The notes under the pieces were generated by a model, which saw only the letters and a list, made by a program, of their open reading frames with translations, was not told the DNA's origin and searched no databases. From contig NZ_PKOJ01000001.1 of the NCBI RefSeq assembly GCF_002860325.1, positions 248,001 to 312,000 of the forward strand: 64,000 nucleotides of DNA. Direction: 5' to 3'. Below are positions 8,917 through 18,496 of the stretch, one piece after another. Source of the DNA: Neptunicoccus cionae. GTDB lineage: Bacteria > Pseudomonadota > Alphaproteobacteria > Rhodobacterales > Rhodobacteraceae. A program made the position numbers and the translations under genes. Within the stretch, counting starts at the first letter, position 1. Every line of letters starts with the position of its first letter.

Positions 8917-8949
8917 TGTGGCGGGAGTGAATAACACTTTCCCGCCACA
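8917..8949. repeat. Strong inverted repeat in the secA downstream region
   Basis: TGTGGCGGGA (8917-8926) pairs perfectly with TCCCGCCACA (8940-8949) across 13 bases. Inside the loop GTG and CAC can add three more pairs. It starts 12 bases after the secA stop on the minus strand. No T run follows on either strand, so it may be a Rho-independent-like pause, an mRNA 3'-end stabiliser or a processing site rather than a classic terminator. Confidence 0.6.
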
Positions 8950-8960
8950 AATCGTCTTAT

Positions 8961-11810
8961 TTACAGAGAGCCATGACAATGTTTGAACTTTTTTCCGCTC
9001 CCGCAAGGGCAGGGCGAATTGCGTCCGGGCGTGCCCCAGGTCGACTCATCGTTCTCGTCAAAGGCAACTGCCGCTGCAGCCGGTTCCTGTTGCGGTTGTG
9101 CGGCAGGCTCTGTTGTCGAGGCCGGTGCAGCCGCCGCCTGCGCTGCTTGGGCTGCCTGTGCCTCGGCCTGCATCTGGGCGATGATTTCGTTGCGTTCCTC
9201 TTCGGTCATCATTCGTACATGGCCCAACTGCCCTGTCACATCGGCGCGCAGACTTTCGAGCATGGCTTCAAACAGGGTGAAGGATTCCGTTTTATATTCG
9301 TTCAACGGATCGCGCTGGGCATAGCCGCGGAAGCCCACCACAGAGCGCAGATGCTCCAGCGTGATAAGATGTTCGCGCCAGTTCTTGTCGATGGTTTGCA
9401 GCAGGATCTGCTTTTCGATGCTCCGGAACTGTTCGGCACCGAACTGTTCAACCTTTTTGGCCATCGCTTCATCGGCGGCTTCGCTGATCCGTTCCCGCAG
9501 GTCTGTGTCGTCGATGCCTTCCTCGTTGGCCCATTCAATGATTGGCACATCAATCCCGATGTGTTCGATAACCTTGCCATACAGCCCTTCCACATCCCAT
9601 TGGTCGGGATAGGATTTGGCCGGAATACATTCATCCACCAGATCGTCGATCACCTGATCGCGCATATCCTTGACGGTTTCGGACAGGTCTTCGGCTTCCA
9701 TGATTTCAAAGCGCTGGCCGAAAATGGCCTTGCGCTGATCGTTCATCACATCGTCGAATTTCAGAAGCTGTTTGCGGATGTCAAAGTTGCGACCTTCCAC
9801 TTTGGCCTGAGCTTTTTCCAGCGATTTGTTCACCCACGGGTGGATGATTGCCTCGCCCTCGGACATGCCGAGTGTGGACAGCACCTTGTCCAGACGTTCA
9901 GAGCCGAAAATCCGCATCAGATCGTCTTCGAGAGACAGGAAGAAGCTGGATTTGCCCGGATCGCCCTGACGGCCCGAACGACCGCGCAACTGGTTGTCGA
10001 TGCGGCGGCTTTCGTGACGTTCGGTGGCCAGAACAAACAGGCCGCCTGCTTCCAGTGCCTTTTGCTTGTCGGCGGCAACTTCGGCCTGAATGCGTTCGCG
10101 AATGGCAACAGGGTCCGCATCATCACCAGCTTCTTCGATGGCTTGCAGGACGCGCATGTCCACGTTACCGCCCAGCTGGATGTCGGTTCCGCGACCGGCC
10201 ATGTTGGTCGCAATAGTTACTGCGCCCGGCTTACCAGCATCGGCAACGATCGCGGCTTCCTGTTCGTGGAAGCGGGCGTTCAGAACGTTGTGCGGGATAC
10301 CTTCGGGACGGGCTGCCAACGCATCAATCGCATCTGCATCAGCGTTGAACTTAACCTTGTTCTCTTCCTTTTTCATCCCTTCGGCCCGCGTGCGCAGGTT
10401 GGCCGCGATTTGTTTCAACAGGGCGGTGTCTTTCAGAAGGTTGGAAAGATACTCGGACTTTTCGATCGAGGTCGTGCCGACAAGGGTCGGCTGGCCTTTG
10501 ACATAGGCTTTGGCGATTTCCTCAACGATGGCGGTGAATTTTTCTTTCGCGGTGCGATAGATCGCATCGTGTTCGTCAATCCGCGCGATGGGTTTGTTGG
10601 TAGGGATTTCTACTACACCCAGCCCGTAGATTTCGGCAAATTCTTCGGCTTCGGTCAGGGCTGTCCCTGTCATGCCTGCCAGCTTGTCATAAAGCCGGAA
10701 ATAGTTCTGGAAGGTTACAGAGGCCAGCGTGACGTTTTCGGGCTGGATGTTCACGCCCTCTTTCGCCTCAATCGCCTGATGCAGACCATCGGACAGGCGG
10801 CGGCCTTGCATCATGCGTCCGGTAAATTCGTCAATCAGCATCACATCGCCGTCTTTGACGATGTAATCCTTTTCGCGTTTGAACAACACGTGGGCACGCA
10901 GGGCGTTATTCACATGGTGGACAAGTGTTGTACTTTCCGGATCGTAAAGGGATGCACCCTCTTCCATCAGCCCTTGAGCCAGAAACTGCTGTTCGACAAA
11001 TTCGTTGCCTTCTTCAGTCAAAACAGCGGAGCGGGCTTTTTCGTCGATGGTGTAGTGCTCTTCCTTCAGGGAAGGGATCAACTGGTCCACTTTCACATAA
11101 AGATCGGAGCGATCTTCGGAAGGGCCGGAAATAATCAGCGGCGTCCGTGCTTCGTCGATCAGGATGGAGTCGACCTCATCCACAATCGCAAAGAAGTGAT
11201 CGCGTTGGGCGATCTGGGACAGTTCCGATTTCATATTGTCGCGCAGATAATCAAATCCGAGCTCGTTGTTGGTGGCGTAAGTTACATCCGCGCGGTAGGC
11301 AGCGATCTTTTCATCTTCGGGCATGTTCGGAACGACGATTCCGGTGGTCATGCCGAGGAAGGAATAGACCTGATCCATCCATTCCGCATCGCGCCGTGCG
11401 AGATAGTCGTTCACTGTGACCACATGTACGCCGCGCCCGGCGAGCGCGTTCAGGTAGACAGGCAATGTTGCCATCAGCGTCTTGCCTTCACCGGTCTTCA
11501 TTTCTGAAATATTACCCCGGTGCAGGAAAATACCGCCGATCAACTGAACATCGAAAGGACGCAGGCCAAGTGTGCGCTTTGCGGCTTCCCGTGCGTTGGC
11601 AAATGCCTCTGGCAAAAGGGAATCCAGCGTTTCGCCGTTTTTATAGCGTTCCTTGAATTCTTCTGTTTTGGCTTTGATGCCTTCATCGCTGAGCGCTACA
11701 AAATCCGGTTCCAGACTGTTGATTTTGGCGACCAGTGATTTGACCGATTTGATCTTGCGATCATTGGGCGTCCCAATGATTTTTCTACTAATAGTGCCCA
11801 AGCCCAGCAT
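8961..11810 (-). CDS. secA: Preprotein translocase ATPase SecA
   Basis: SecA is the motor that drives unfolded proteins through SecYEG. The 949-residue protein starts with [11 protein letters not shown] and has Walker A GEGKT at 107-111, the DEAD-type [10 protein letters not shown], and the helicase II motifs AGRGTDI and RGRSGRQGD. An Ala/Gln-rich linker (about 880-930) leads to the C-terminal zinc and SecB-binding tail [14 protein letters not shown]. Length is slightly above the usual 900 because of that linker. It is divergent from the parvulin gene; a candidate promoter with a perfect -35 box lies about 150 bases upstream. Confidence 0.98.
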   Translation of the reverse strand: MLGLGTISRKIIGTPNDRKIKSVKSLVAKINSLEPDFVALSDEGIKAKTEEFKERYKNGETLDSLLPEAFANAREAAKRTLGLRPFDVQLIGGIFLHRGNISEMKTGEGKTLMATLPVYLNALAGRGVHVVTVNDYLARRDAEWMDQVYSFLGMTTGIVVPNMPEDEKIAAYRADVTYATNNELGFDYLRDNMKSELSQIAQRDHFFAIVDEVDSILIDEARTPLIISGPSEDRSDLYVKVDQLIPSLKEEHYTIDEKARSAVLTEEGNEFVEQQFLAQGLMEEGASLYDPESTTLVHHVNNALRAHVLFKREKDYIVKDGDVMLIDEFTGRMMQGRRLSDGLHQAIEAKEGVNIQPENVTLASVTFQNYFRLYDKLAGMTGTALTEAEEFAEIYGLGVVEIPTNKPIARIDEHDAIYRTAKEKFTAIVEEIAKAYVKGQPTLVGTTSIEKSEYLSNLLKDTALLKQIAANLRTRAEGMKKEENKVKFNADADAIDALAARPEGIPHNVLNARFHEQEAAIVADAGKPGAVTIATNMAGRGTDIQLGGNVDMRVLQAIEEAGDDADPVAIRERIQAEVAADKQKALEAGGLFVLATERHESRRIDNQLRGRSGRQGDPGKSSFFLSLEDDLMRIFGSERLDKVLSTLGMSEGEAIIHPWVNKSLEKAQAKVEGRNFDIRKQLLKFDDVMNDQRKAIFGQRFEIMEAEDLSETVKDMRDQVIDDLVDECIPAKSYPDQWDVEGLYGKVIEHIGIDVPIIEWANEEGIDDTDLRERISEAADEAMAKKVEQFGAEQFRSIEKQILLQTIDKNWREHLITLEHLRSVVGFRGYAQRDPLNEYKTESFTLFEAMLESLRADVTGQLGHVRMMTEEERNEIIAQMQAEAQAAQAAQAAAAPASTTEPAAQPQQEPAAAAVAFDENDESTWGTPGRNSPCPCGSGKKFKHCHGSL

Positions 11811-11961
11811 AGCTGCTCCGTATATTTTCTACGCCGCACCAATGGCGGCAAAAAACTGACGTGACTGTGAAGGAACGGGCCAAAGCCTGCCTTGTGGCGG
11901 GGGGTTAGTCAGCGTAAAGCTGCTGCAACGCCGGATCGTCCTTGCATTCATGCCAGATTGG

Positions 11962-11990
11962 CATCTAAGCGGGTCTGTTCGCACTGTCAA
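11962..11990 (-). promoter_or_regulatory. Candidate secA promoter
   Basis: Read on the minus strand, TTGACA (11990-11985) is followed after 17 bases by TAGATG (11967-11962). The -35 is a perfect sigma-70-type match and the -10 matches at three of six. It predicts a leader of about 145 bases before the secA ATG. Two AACGTT palindromes (11989-11994 and 12001-12006) overlap or flank the -35. Confidence 0.4.
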
Positions 11991-12066
11991 CGTTGCCCCC
12001 AACGTTCGGCACCATAAATACAGGACGTGTCTGCAGGAAAACAGGCCAGAAAACAGGAGCAAGATC

Positions 12067-12909
12067 ATGAAATTCACACGACTAATCGCCGCCTCTTCCG
12101 TTACCGTAATGATGGCAACCGTTGCCCCCGCACAGGAAGAGCCAACCGCACAAACTGTTCTGGCGACTGTGAACGGTAAAGACATTACTGTGGGCCATGT
12201 CATCGCGCTGACACGGCGTCTGCCAGAGCGTTTTCAGCAACTGGAGGACAAGGATCTGTATCAGGGTGTTCTCGACCAGCTGATCCAGCAAACCGCGCTG
12301 GCTTCCGATGTGGATACCACAAAGAAATCCATCCAGATCGCGATTGAAAACGAAACCCGCGCCTTGCTGGCGTCAGAAACGCTGACAAAGATCGAAGACG
12401 AGGCGACGACTGATGCACTGGTTCAGGCCGCTTATGACGAAGCCTATGCAGATGCACCCGCTGCAATGGAATACAAAGCCTCCCATATTCTGGTGGAAAC
12501 AGAAGAAGAAGCTAAAGATCTGGTAAAAGCCTTGAACGACGGCGCAGATTTCGCGGAAACTGCTAAAGAAAACTCCACCGGTCCATCCGGGCCGAATGGT
12601 GGTGATCTGGGGTGGATGGCCAAAGGCCGGACTGTTCCAGAATTTGAAAACGCGATGATTGCACTGGAACCGGGTGAGGTTTCCGAACCGGTGAAATCCC
12701 AGTTCGGCTGGCACATCATCAAACTGGCCGAAACCCGCGAGGCACCGAAACCGACACTGGAAGAAGTGCGCGAACAATTGGTGGATCAGATGAAAACCCA
12801 AGCCGTGGCAGAGCATATGCAAACGATTGAAGACTCTGCAGAGATTAATCGGGTTGAAATCGATCTCGATCCGGCCATTATCCGCAACACCGATTTGTTG
12901 GATAAATAA
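12067..12909 (+). CDS. Periplasmic parvulin-type peptidyl-prolyl isomerase
   Basis: The protein has 280 residues from the ATG preceded by AGGAGC. A signal peptide (about 1-20) ends near APA|QEE. A SurA/PpiD-like N-terminal helical region follows, with VNGKDITVGHV. The parvulin domain (about 135-235) contains ASHILVETEEEAK, GGDLGWMAKGRTVPEFE and FGWHIIKL. It assists folding of exported proteins, which suits its place beside secA. argJ begins 15 bases downstream, so co-transcription is likely. Confidence 0.93.
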   Translation: MKFTRLIAASSVTVMMATVAPAQEEPTAQTVLATVNGKDITVGHVIALTRRLPERFQQLEDKDLYQGVLDQLIQQTALASDVDTTKKSIQIAIENETRALLASETLTKIEDEATTDALVQAAYDEAYADAPAAMEYKASHILVETEEEAKDLVKALNDGADFAETAKENSTGPSGPNGGDLGWMAKGRTVPEFENAMIALEPGEVSEPVKSQFGWHIIKLAETREAPKPTLEEVREQLVDQMKTQAVAEHMQTIEDSAEINRVEIDLDPAIIRNTDLLDK

Positions 12910-12924
12910 TCCCTTGGGGGGCAC

Positions 12925-14271
12925 ATGGCCAAAACAAAGGCAAAGCTGAAAAACAAGATCAGCAAGTTAAAGAAAAAGGTCAAAGGTTTGAAGGCCGAGT
13001 TGAAAGCGCAGCCAGCGGTTTCGACGGTCTCGCCTCTTGCCCCCTCCGAAGGCTTTCCGGCCCTTCCTGAAATCGGCGGCGTTACATTCGCCGCCGGTGC
13101 CGCCGGTGTAAAATACAAGAACCGCACCGATGTGATGCTGGCGCGCGTTGCCGAAGGCAGCGCCGTGGCCGGAGTGTTTACCCGTTCCTCTACCCGTTCC
13201 GCGCCGGTGCTGGACTGTCAGGCCAAACTGGTCGAATTGCAAAAAACCGATGTGGTGGGCGATGCGATGGGGGTTGTGGTGAATTCCGGCAACTCCAACG
13301 CCTTTACCGGACAGGTCGGCGCAAAATCCGTGGAGTTTGTGTGCTCTGCTGCAGCGGAAACGCTCGGGATTTCAGCTGGCAACGTGCTGACCTCGTCTAC
13401 TGGCGTCATCGGACAGCCGCTGCCCCATGACCGGATTACGGCTGTTCTGGGAGATCTTGCCAAGGGTCTTGATCCGTCACGTGGTGAAGAAGCCGCGCAG
13501 GCCATTATGACAACGGACACCTTCCCCAAAGGGGTAAAGGCATCGGTAGAGATCGACGGCAAGCAGGTGAATATCGCCGGTTTTGCCAAGGGTTCGGGCA
13601 TGATTGCGCCGGATATGGCCACGATGCTGGTTTATATCTTTACCGATGCAGCAATCACGTCTTCTGCATTTCAGGCGCTGATCTCGGATCACAACAAGAC
13701 GACCTTCAACGCGATTACTGTGGACAGCGACACGTCCACCTCTGACACACTACTGGCTTTTGCAACCGGAGCTGCGGGCAATGCGCGGATTTCCGATGCG
13801 CAGAGTGCTGAAGGACAAAAGCTCGGCGCGGCCCTGCAATCGGTTATGCGCGATCTGGCCCATCTGGTTGTGAAGGACGGTGAAGGCGCGACCAAATTCG
13901 TTGAAGTTGCAGTGACCGGTGCGGCTGATGATGCCTCGGCGCAGATCGTAGCACTGGCGATTGCCAATTCACCGCTGGTGAAAACCGCTGTTGCGGGGGA
14001 AGACCCGAACTGGGGCCGAGTTGTCATGGCTGTTGGCAAATCCGGAGAACCCGCCGACCGGGACAAGATCGCGATCCGCTTCGGGGATATTCTGGTGGCG
14101 GAAAACGGTTGGGTTTCGCCCGATTATACCGAACAGCAGGGTGTTGATTACATGAAGCAGCAAGACCTGCGCATCGCTACCGATCTGGGGATCGGGGACG
14201 GCGCGGCAACTGTCTGGACCTGTGATCTGACCCATGGCTACATCACAATTAACGCCGATTACCGTTCATGA
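12925..14271 (+). CDS. argJ: Bifunctional glutamate N-acetyltransferase / ornithine acetyltransferase ArgJ
   Basis: ArgJ makes N-acetylglutamate and recycles acetyl groups in arginine synthesis. The core begins at SPLAP (residue 36). It contains VVVNSGNSNAFTG and the self-cleavage site MIAPDMATML, whose Thr233 becomes the N-terminal nucleophile of the beta chain. The 448 residues exceed the usual 400-410 because of a leader of about 35 residues with 12 lysines in the first 27. In that leader Leu8, Ile12, Leu15, Val19, Leu22 and Leu26 sit in heptad a/d positions. The ATG has GGGGGG upstream and no ATG or GTG occurs between it and the core, so the leader looks real. mutT overlaps the stop by ATGA. 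Confidence 0.95.
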   Translation: MAKTKAKLKNKISKLKKKVKGLKAELKAQPAVSTVSPLAPSEGFPALPEIGGVTFAAGAAGVKYKNRTDVMLARVAEGSAVAGVFTRSSTRSAPVLDCQAKLVELQKTDVVGDAMGVVVNSGNSNAFTGQVGAKSVEFVCSAAAETLGISAGNVLTSSTGVIGQPLPHDRITAVLGDLAKGLDPSRGEEAAQAIMTTDTFPKGVKASVEIDGKQVNIAGFAKGSGMIAPDMATMLVYIFTDAAITSSAFQALISDHNKTTFNAITVDSDTSTSDTLLAFATGAAGNARISDAQSAEGQKLGAALQSVMRDLAHLVVKDGEGATKFVEVAVTGAADDASAQIVALAIANSPLVKTAVAGEDPNWGRVVMAVGKSGEPADRDKIAIRFGDILVAENGWVSPDYTEQQGVDYMKQQDLRIATDLGIGDGAATVWTCDLTHGYITINADYRS

Positions 14272-14666
14272 AGACACTACTGGTTTCTGCGGTCGCCCTG
14301 ATCGACAAGGACGGCCGCGTGTTGCTGGCGCAGCGCCCCGAAGGGAAGTCATTGGCAGGGCTTTGGGAATTTCCGGGCGGCAAGGTGGAAGCAGGTGAAA
14401 CCCCCGAACACGCCCTGATCCGCGAGCTGGAAGAAGAACTGGGCATCAACACATGGACCAGTTGTCTGGCGCCACTTACCTTTGCGAGCCACAGCTATGA
14501 TGACTTCCACCTTCTGATGCCGCTATACGCCTGTCGCAAATGGGAGGGTATTCCGGCCCCGAAGGAAAATCAGGTGCTGAAATGGGTGCGCCCGAACGAG
14601 ATGTCGAGTTACCCTATGCCACCAGCGGATATACCGCTGATCGCCATGCTGCGGGATCTGCTATAG
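14268..14666 (+). CDS. mutT: MutT-type Nudix hydrolase (8-oxo-dGTP diphosphatase)
   Basis: The 132-residue protein is a single Nudix domain with the full box, GGKVEAGETPEHAL followed by IRELEEELGI, including the REUxEE metal site. It starts in front with VSAVALIDKDGRVLLAQRP, as in MutT proteins that cleanse oxidised dGTP. It overlaps argJ by four bases and its 3' end overlaps convergent hemH by six. The exact nucleotide preference is inferred. Confidence 0.88.
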   Translation: MKTLLVSAVALIDKDGRVLLAQRPEGKSLAGLWEFPGGKVEAGETPEHALIRELEEELGINTWTSCLAPLTFASHSYDDFHLLMPLYACRKWEGIPAPKENQVLKWVRPNEMSSYPMPPADIPLIAMLRDLL

Positions 14667-15704
14667 CCAGCCGCTTGCTTCGGATTTCACGATTTCTGCG
14701 ATCATTTCCACGTGGTCAGGACGCTCGTTCAGGCAGGGAATATAGGTAAAGGTTTCGCCGCCCGCTTCCATGAAAGCTTCCTGAATTTCCTCGTTAATCT
14801 CTTCGAGCGTTTCCACGCAGTCGGATGAAAAGGCCGGTGCCATCACCGCGATGTTCTTTTTGCCTTCGCGCGCCAGACGGGCCACATCTTCGACGGTATA
14901 GGGTTGTAACCATTCCTCGGGCCCGAACTGGGACTGGAAGGTCAGCTGCACTTTGTCCGCCGGCAGACCCAGTTCCTCGCGCAGCAGACGCGTGGTTTTC
15001 TGGCAATGACAGTGGTAGGGGTCGCCTTCTTTCAGATAGCGGATCGGCACACCGTGATAGGATGTCACTAGAACATCCGGTTCTGTTTCCATCTTGGCGT
15101 AGGCTTCTTTCACCGTTGCAGCCAAAGCTTTGATATAAAGCGGGTTTTCGTAATATGCGGGTACCGTCCGGACCGACGGTTGCCATTTCATTTTCATCAA
15201 TGCGCGAAAGGCTTCGTCATTGGCGGTGGCTGTCGTCGGCGCGGAATACTGCGGATACAGCGGGAAGAAGACGATCCGGTCGCAGCCTTTTTCCTTCATC
15301 CGCTCAATCACCGAACTGGTGGAGGGGTTGCCGTAGCGCATACAGAAATCCACTTCGACCCGATCTCCGTAAAGATCCTTAAGGGTCTTTTCCAACGCTT
15401 CGCTTTGGTTGCGGGTGATGGTCAGCAGCGGGCTTTCGTCCTTTTCGGTATTCCAGATGCCGCGATAGGCCTCCCCCGAGGTGAAGGGCCGTTTCGTCAG
15501 AATGATAAGCTGCAACAGTGGCTGCCACTTCCACGGCGCATAGTCGATGACGCGGCGGTCTGACAGAAATTCGTTCAGGTAGCGGCGCATGGACCAGTAA
15601 TCCGTGCCGTCCGGTGTTCCGAGGTTGGAGATTATCACTCCCACCTTGCCAAAGTTTACAGCGGGATGGTCGGCGGCGGCATGGGCTGGCTTTTGTGCGG
15701 TCAT
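14661..15704 (-). CDS. hemH: Ferrochelatase
   Basis: The enzyme inserts iron into protoporphyrin IX, the last step of heme synthesis. The 347-residue protein has GVIISNLGTPDGTDYWSMRRYLNEFLSD-type N-terminal features, FFPLYPQYSAPTTATA in the centre and VTSYHGVPIRYL with the metal-site histidine. FQSQFGPEEWLQPYT is the conserved C-terminal stretch. It is convergent with mutT. Other heme genes in the window are hemD and a HemY-like gene. Confidence 0.96.
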   Translation of the reverse strand: MTAQKPAHAAADHPAVNFGKVGVIISNLGTPDGTDYWSMRRYLNEFLSDRRVIDYAPWKWQPLLQLIILTKRPFTSGEAYRGIWNTEKDESPLLTITRNQSEALEKTLKDLYGDRVEVDFCMRYGNPSTSSVIERMKEKGCDRIVFFPLYPQYSAPTTATANDEAFRALMKMKWQPSVRTVPAYYENPLYIKALAATVKEAYAKMETEPDVLVTSYHGVPIRYLKEGDPYHCHCQKTTRLLREELGLPADKVQLTFQSQFGPEEWLQPYTVEDVARLAREGKKNIAVMAPAFSSDCVETLEEINEEIQEAFMEAGGETFTYIPCLNERPDHVEMIAEIVKSEASGWL

Positions 15705-15752
15705 GGTGTCTCTCTCTGATCCTGATCGGAGGTATCCTAAAGGCGGACGGGA

Positions 15753-16583
15753 TCAAGTCTTTTTATCAGGTGCGGGAAATTCTGTCACACCCAACGCATC
15801 CGCCAGCCGTGTTTGCGCCGAACCGGGGCGCAGGGGCTTCTGCTGTGTCTCGGACGGTGCCCATCCTGTCAGGAAGGCCAGTTCGAACGTAGCCATCATG
15901 CGCCCGTCTTTCATATGATCCCGCGCGTAAATTTCCGCCATGCGCAAAAACACGTCGCGGCGGGCGAAATGCCGGCTGCGATCGGACAGGGCGTTGGTTT
16001 CCCCCATTGCGCGCAGTTCACGCATCAGGTGCCACGGGCTTTCGTATGTGACGCGCACCGGTTCCAGATCCGCAACCGGCAGCCCGTATCCTGCCCGTTG
16101 CAGCAAGGCGCCCAGACCACGCAGTTCTGCCATAGGGGCCACATGCGGACGGATGCCGCCGCGCAACTCTGCCTCTGCCTCTGTCAGGCTGTGGCGCAAT
16201 TCGTGTAGCGTTTCCCCTGCAAACATCACAGCTATCATCAGCCCGTCGGGCCGCAAGGCACGACGCATCTGGATCAGTTGTCCAACAGGATCGCTGGCCC
16301 AGTGCAGTGACAGGCAATGGACAATCAGATCGCAGCTTTCCGGCTCCAGATCGAGCGTTTCGGCATCTGGTATGACACGGGCGTCTATTCCTGTCTTCGC
16401 TGCCCAGTAAGACCCTTGCCAGCCAATAAACACCGGATCGGTAAAGGTTCTGTTAACGTCTTTCAGTCTTTCTGAAACTTCATCGGCAGCAAAATCGTGC
16501 AGGAACAGCGCGTCAGTGTCTTTAACGCGGGCGCGGTGCCGGTCCAGTGCTTGCGGATCGAACAATGTCGGGGTTGGGTCCAT
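15753..16583 (-). CDS. SAM-dependent methyltransferase, BioC/NDUFAF5-like
   Basis: The protein has 276 residues. FDPQALDRHRARV at the start and DLIVHCLSLHWASDPVG in the methyltransferase core match the BioC/NDUFAF5 family; its mitochondrial relatives act on a complex I subunit. The canonical glycine-rich SAM loop is not obvious here: the region before residue 70 lacks a GxGxG, which is unusual. It is divergent from comF. The substrate is unknown, and a role as an arginine hydroxylase (as reported for NDUFAF5) is also conceivable. Confidence 0.75.
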   Translation of the reverse strand: MDPTPTLFDPQALDRHRARVKDTDALFLHDFAADEVSERLKDVNRTFTDPVFIGWQGSYWAAKTGIDARVIPDAETLDLEPESCDLIVHCLSLHWASDPVGQLIQMRRALRPDGLMIAVMFAGETLHELRHSLTEAEAELRGGIRPHVAPMAELRGLGALLQRAGYGLPVADLEPVRVTYESPWHLMRELRAMGETNALSDRSRHFARRDVFLRMAEIYARDHMKDGRMMATFELAFLTGWAPSETQQKPLRPGSAQTRLADALGVTEFPAPDKKT

Positions 16584-16645
16584 CTGGCATATCTCCTGCC
16601 GCAGACCTAGCGTCCCAAGGGTGAAAGGAAAAGCCTATCCTGCAT

Positions 16646-17362
16646 ATGGCCCGCAAATTGGTGCATCTTGCCTATCCGCCGCGCTGCCTGTCCTGCGGGG
16701 TGGAAACCGGCACCGATCATATGTTGTGTCAGACCTGCTGGTCGGAAACCCATTTCTTCGCTGGCAGCGTTTGCAACGGGTGTGGCGTGCCATTGCAAGG
16801 GCAGGCGGAAGCGGGGGATCTGTGTGAATCGTGCCATACGCATCCGGTTCTCTGGTCCCAAGGCCGGTCCGTCGGTTTGTACGAAGGACCGCTTCGTCGG
16901 ATGGTGCTGGCCCTGAAACATGGCGACAGACAGGATATCGCACGACATATGGCCCGCTGGATGGGGAGCGCGGGTGGGGGGATGATCACAGCCGAGACTG
17001 TGCTGGTTCCGGTCCCGCTCCACTGGAGCAGGATGATACGGCGGCGATATAATCAATCTGTTCTGCTTGCGCAGGCGCTGGCCCGAACAACGGGAGGGGT
17101 GGTCGTGCCGGACGGTTTGCAGCGGAAGCGTGCCACCAAAAGCCAGAAAGATATGCGCCGCGACGAACGTTTCGAAAACCAGCGCAGTGCGATCCGTCCG
17201 CATCCCAGACGCAGTGCGCTGCTTCGCGACAGGAAGGTGGTTCTGGTGGATGATGTCATGACAACAGGTGCCACCTTGTCCGCCTGCACAGAGGCCTGCT
17301 TTGCCGCCGGTGCCAAGACTGTGAGCGTTCTTGTCTTTGCCCGCGTTGCAAGGCTGGCGTAA
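16646..17362 (+). CDS. comF: ComF family protein (double zinc ribbon plus phosphoribosyltransferase)
   Basis: The 238-residue protein opens with two zinc-ribbon knuckles (PRCLSCGVE...CQTC and CNGCGVP...CESC) and ends with a PRTase domain carrying VVLVDDVMTTGAT, the PRPP-binding loop. Members act in DNA uptake in competent species; in roseobacters the gene is kept with grxC and the nitrilase downstream. The next gene starts 37 bases later. Confidence 0.92.
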   Translation: MARKLVHLAYPPRCLSCGVETGTDHMLCQTCWSETHFFAGSVCNGCGVPLQGQAEAGDLCESCHTHPVLWSQGRSVGLYEGPLRRMVLALKHGDRQDIARHMARWMGSAGGGMITAETVLVPVPLHWSRMIRRRYNQSVLLAQALARTTGGVVVPDGLQRKRATKSQKDMRRDERFENQRSAIRPHPRRSALLRDRKVVLVDDVMTTGATLSACTEACFAAGAKTVSVLVFARVARLA

Positions 17363-17399
17363 AGCCTTATATATTGTGGCAAACAATAGGAATGCCACA

Positions 17400-17657
17400 A
17401 TGAAAAATGTTGAAATTTACACTACGCCTATCTGCGGTTACTGCGCTGCGGCCAAACGCCTGCTGAATGGCAAGTCCGTGTCTTTTGCGGAAATCGACGT
17501 GATGACAAACCCCGAAAAGAAGGCGGAAATGATCAAGCGCGCCAACGGGGGCCGTACCGTTCCGCAAATCTTTATCGGTGATACCCATGTGGGGGGCTTT
17601 GACGACCTGAATCTTCTGGAACGGCAAGGCAAACTCGACGCATTGTTAGCAGGATGA
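17400..17657 (+). CDS. grxC: Glutaredoxin 3
   Basis: The 85-residue dithiol glutaredoxin has active site C12-G-Y-C15, the GRTVPQIFIG cis-proline strand and the VGGFDDL GSH-binding turn. It reduces disulfides and glutathionylated proteins using glutathione. The start at ATG 17400 matches the family; an in-frame upstream extension was rejected as too long. The stop overlaps the nitrilase start. Confidence 0.95.
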   Translation: MKNVEIYTTPICGYCAAAKRLLNGKSVSFAEIDVMTNPEKKAEMIKRANGGRTVPQIFIGDTHVGGFDDLNLLERQGKLDALLAG

Positions 17658-18496
17658 CCCTGCGCGCCGGTCTGATCCAGCTCAACAGTAGCGATGATCC
17701 GGTTGCCAACCTGCCCCGTACGCAGGGGCTGGTGGCAGAGGCGGTGGAGCAGGGGGCACAATTCGTTGCCACCCCTGAAGTGACAAACGTCTTGTCTACC
17801 AGCCGGAGCCATCAGAAATCTGTGTTACAACATGAAGCGCAGGATCAGACACTCGCCGCCTTGTGCAAACAGGCCGCTGATCTGAACATCTGGCTGCTCA
17901 TCGGCTCTCTTGGATTGTTGACCAACGATGCAGACGGGCGCTTTGCGAACCGAAGTTTTCTGATTGATCCGCAAGGGAATATCAAAGCGCGGTACGACAA
18001 AATCCACATGTTCGATGTACAAGTGACCGAGAGCGAAACCTACCGCGAAAGTGACGGCTATCGGCCCGGTGAAACGGCCGTGCTGGCTGAAACGCCCTTT
18101 GGCAATATCGGGATGAGCATTTGCTATGATATGCGGTTTCCCTATCTTTACCGACAGCTTGCAAAGGCGGGTGCCACTATTCTGACGGCTCCGGCTGCCT
18201 TTTCACCAGTCACGGGCGCGGCCCACTGGCACAGCCTGTTGCGGGCGCGTGCGATCGAAAACGGTTGTTTTGTGATTGCACCGGCGCAGACCGGCGCTCA
18301 TAGCATCAGCAGGGGTAAACCCCGCTCGACCTACGGGCACTCTCTGGTGGTGGATCCCTGGGGTGAAGTGCTTCTTGATGCAGGAGAGGAAGAAGGGGCC
18401 TATCTTGTGGATATGGATCTTGAAATGGTTGGTGATGCGCGAAAACGCGTGCCTTCGCTAGACCATGACAGACCGTTCCAACTGGATCGCGGATGA
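17654..18496 (+). CDS. Nitrilase-superfamily amidase, Nit1-type (deaminated-glutathione amidase like)
   Basis: The 280-residue carbon-nitrogen hydrolase has the full catalytic triad: E42 (ATPEVTN), K116 (RYDKIHMFD) and C157 (SICYDMRFP). The HMFDV and YDMRFPYLYR signatures place it with Nit1/YbeM proteins, which hydrolyse deaminated glutathione as metabolite repair. Its place directly after a glutaredoxin gene, overlapping by ATGA, fits a glutathione theme. The substrate is inferred from family resemblance. Confidence 0.88.
   Translation: MTLRAGLIQLNSSDDPVANLPRTQGLVAEAVEQGAQFVATPEVTNVLSTSRSHQKSVLQHEAQDQTLAALCKQAADLNIWLLIGSLGLLTNDADGRFANRSFLIDPQGNIKARYDKIHMFDVQVTESETYRESDGYRPGETAVLAETPFGNIGMSICYDMRFPYLYRQLAKAGATILTAPAAFSPVTGAAHWHSLLRARAIENGCFVIAPAQTGAHSISRGKPRSTYGHSLVVDPWGEVLLDAGEEEGAYLVDMDLEMVGDARKRVPSLDHDRPFQLDRG

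Noticed and set aside
8973-11507. An 844-codon open frame on the plus strand opposite secA.
   Set aside because: It has no ribosome site or recognisable domain, and secA is fully supported on the other strand; a high-GC mirror frame explains it.
11905-11964. A 19-residue leader frame (MPIWHECKDD...) upstream of secA, reminiscent of SecM-type control.
   Set aside because: Its start codon overlaps the proposed secA -10 box, it has no ribosome site, and it has no arrest-like motif.
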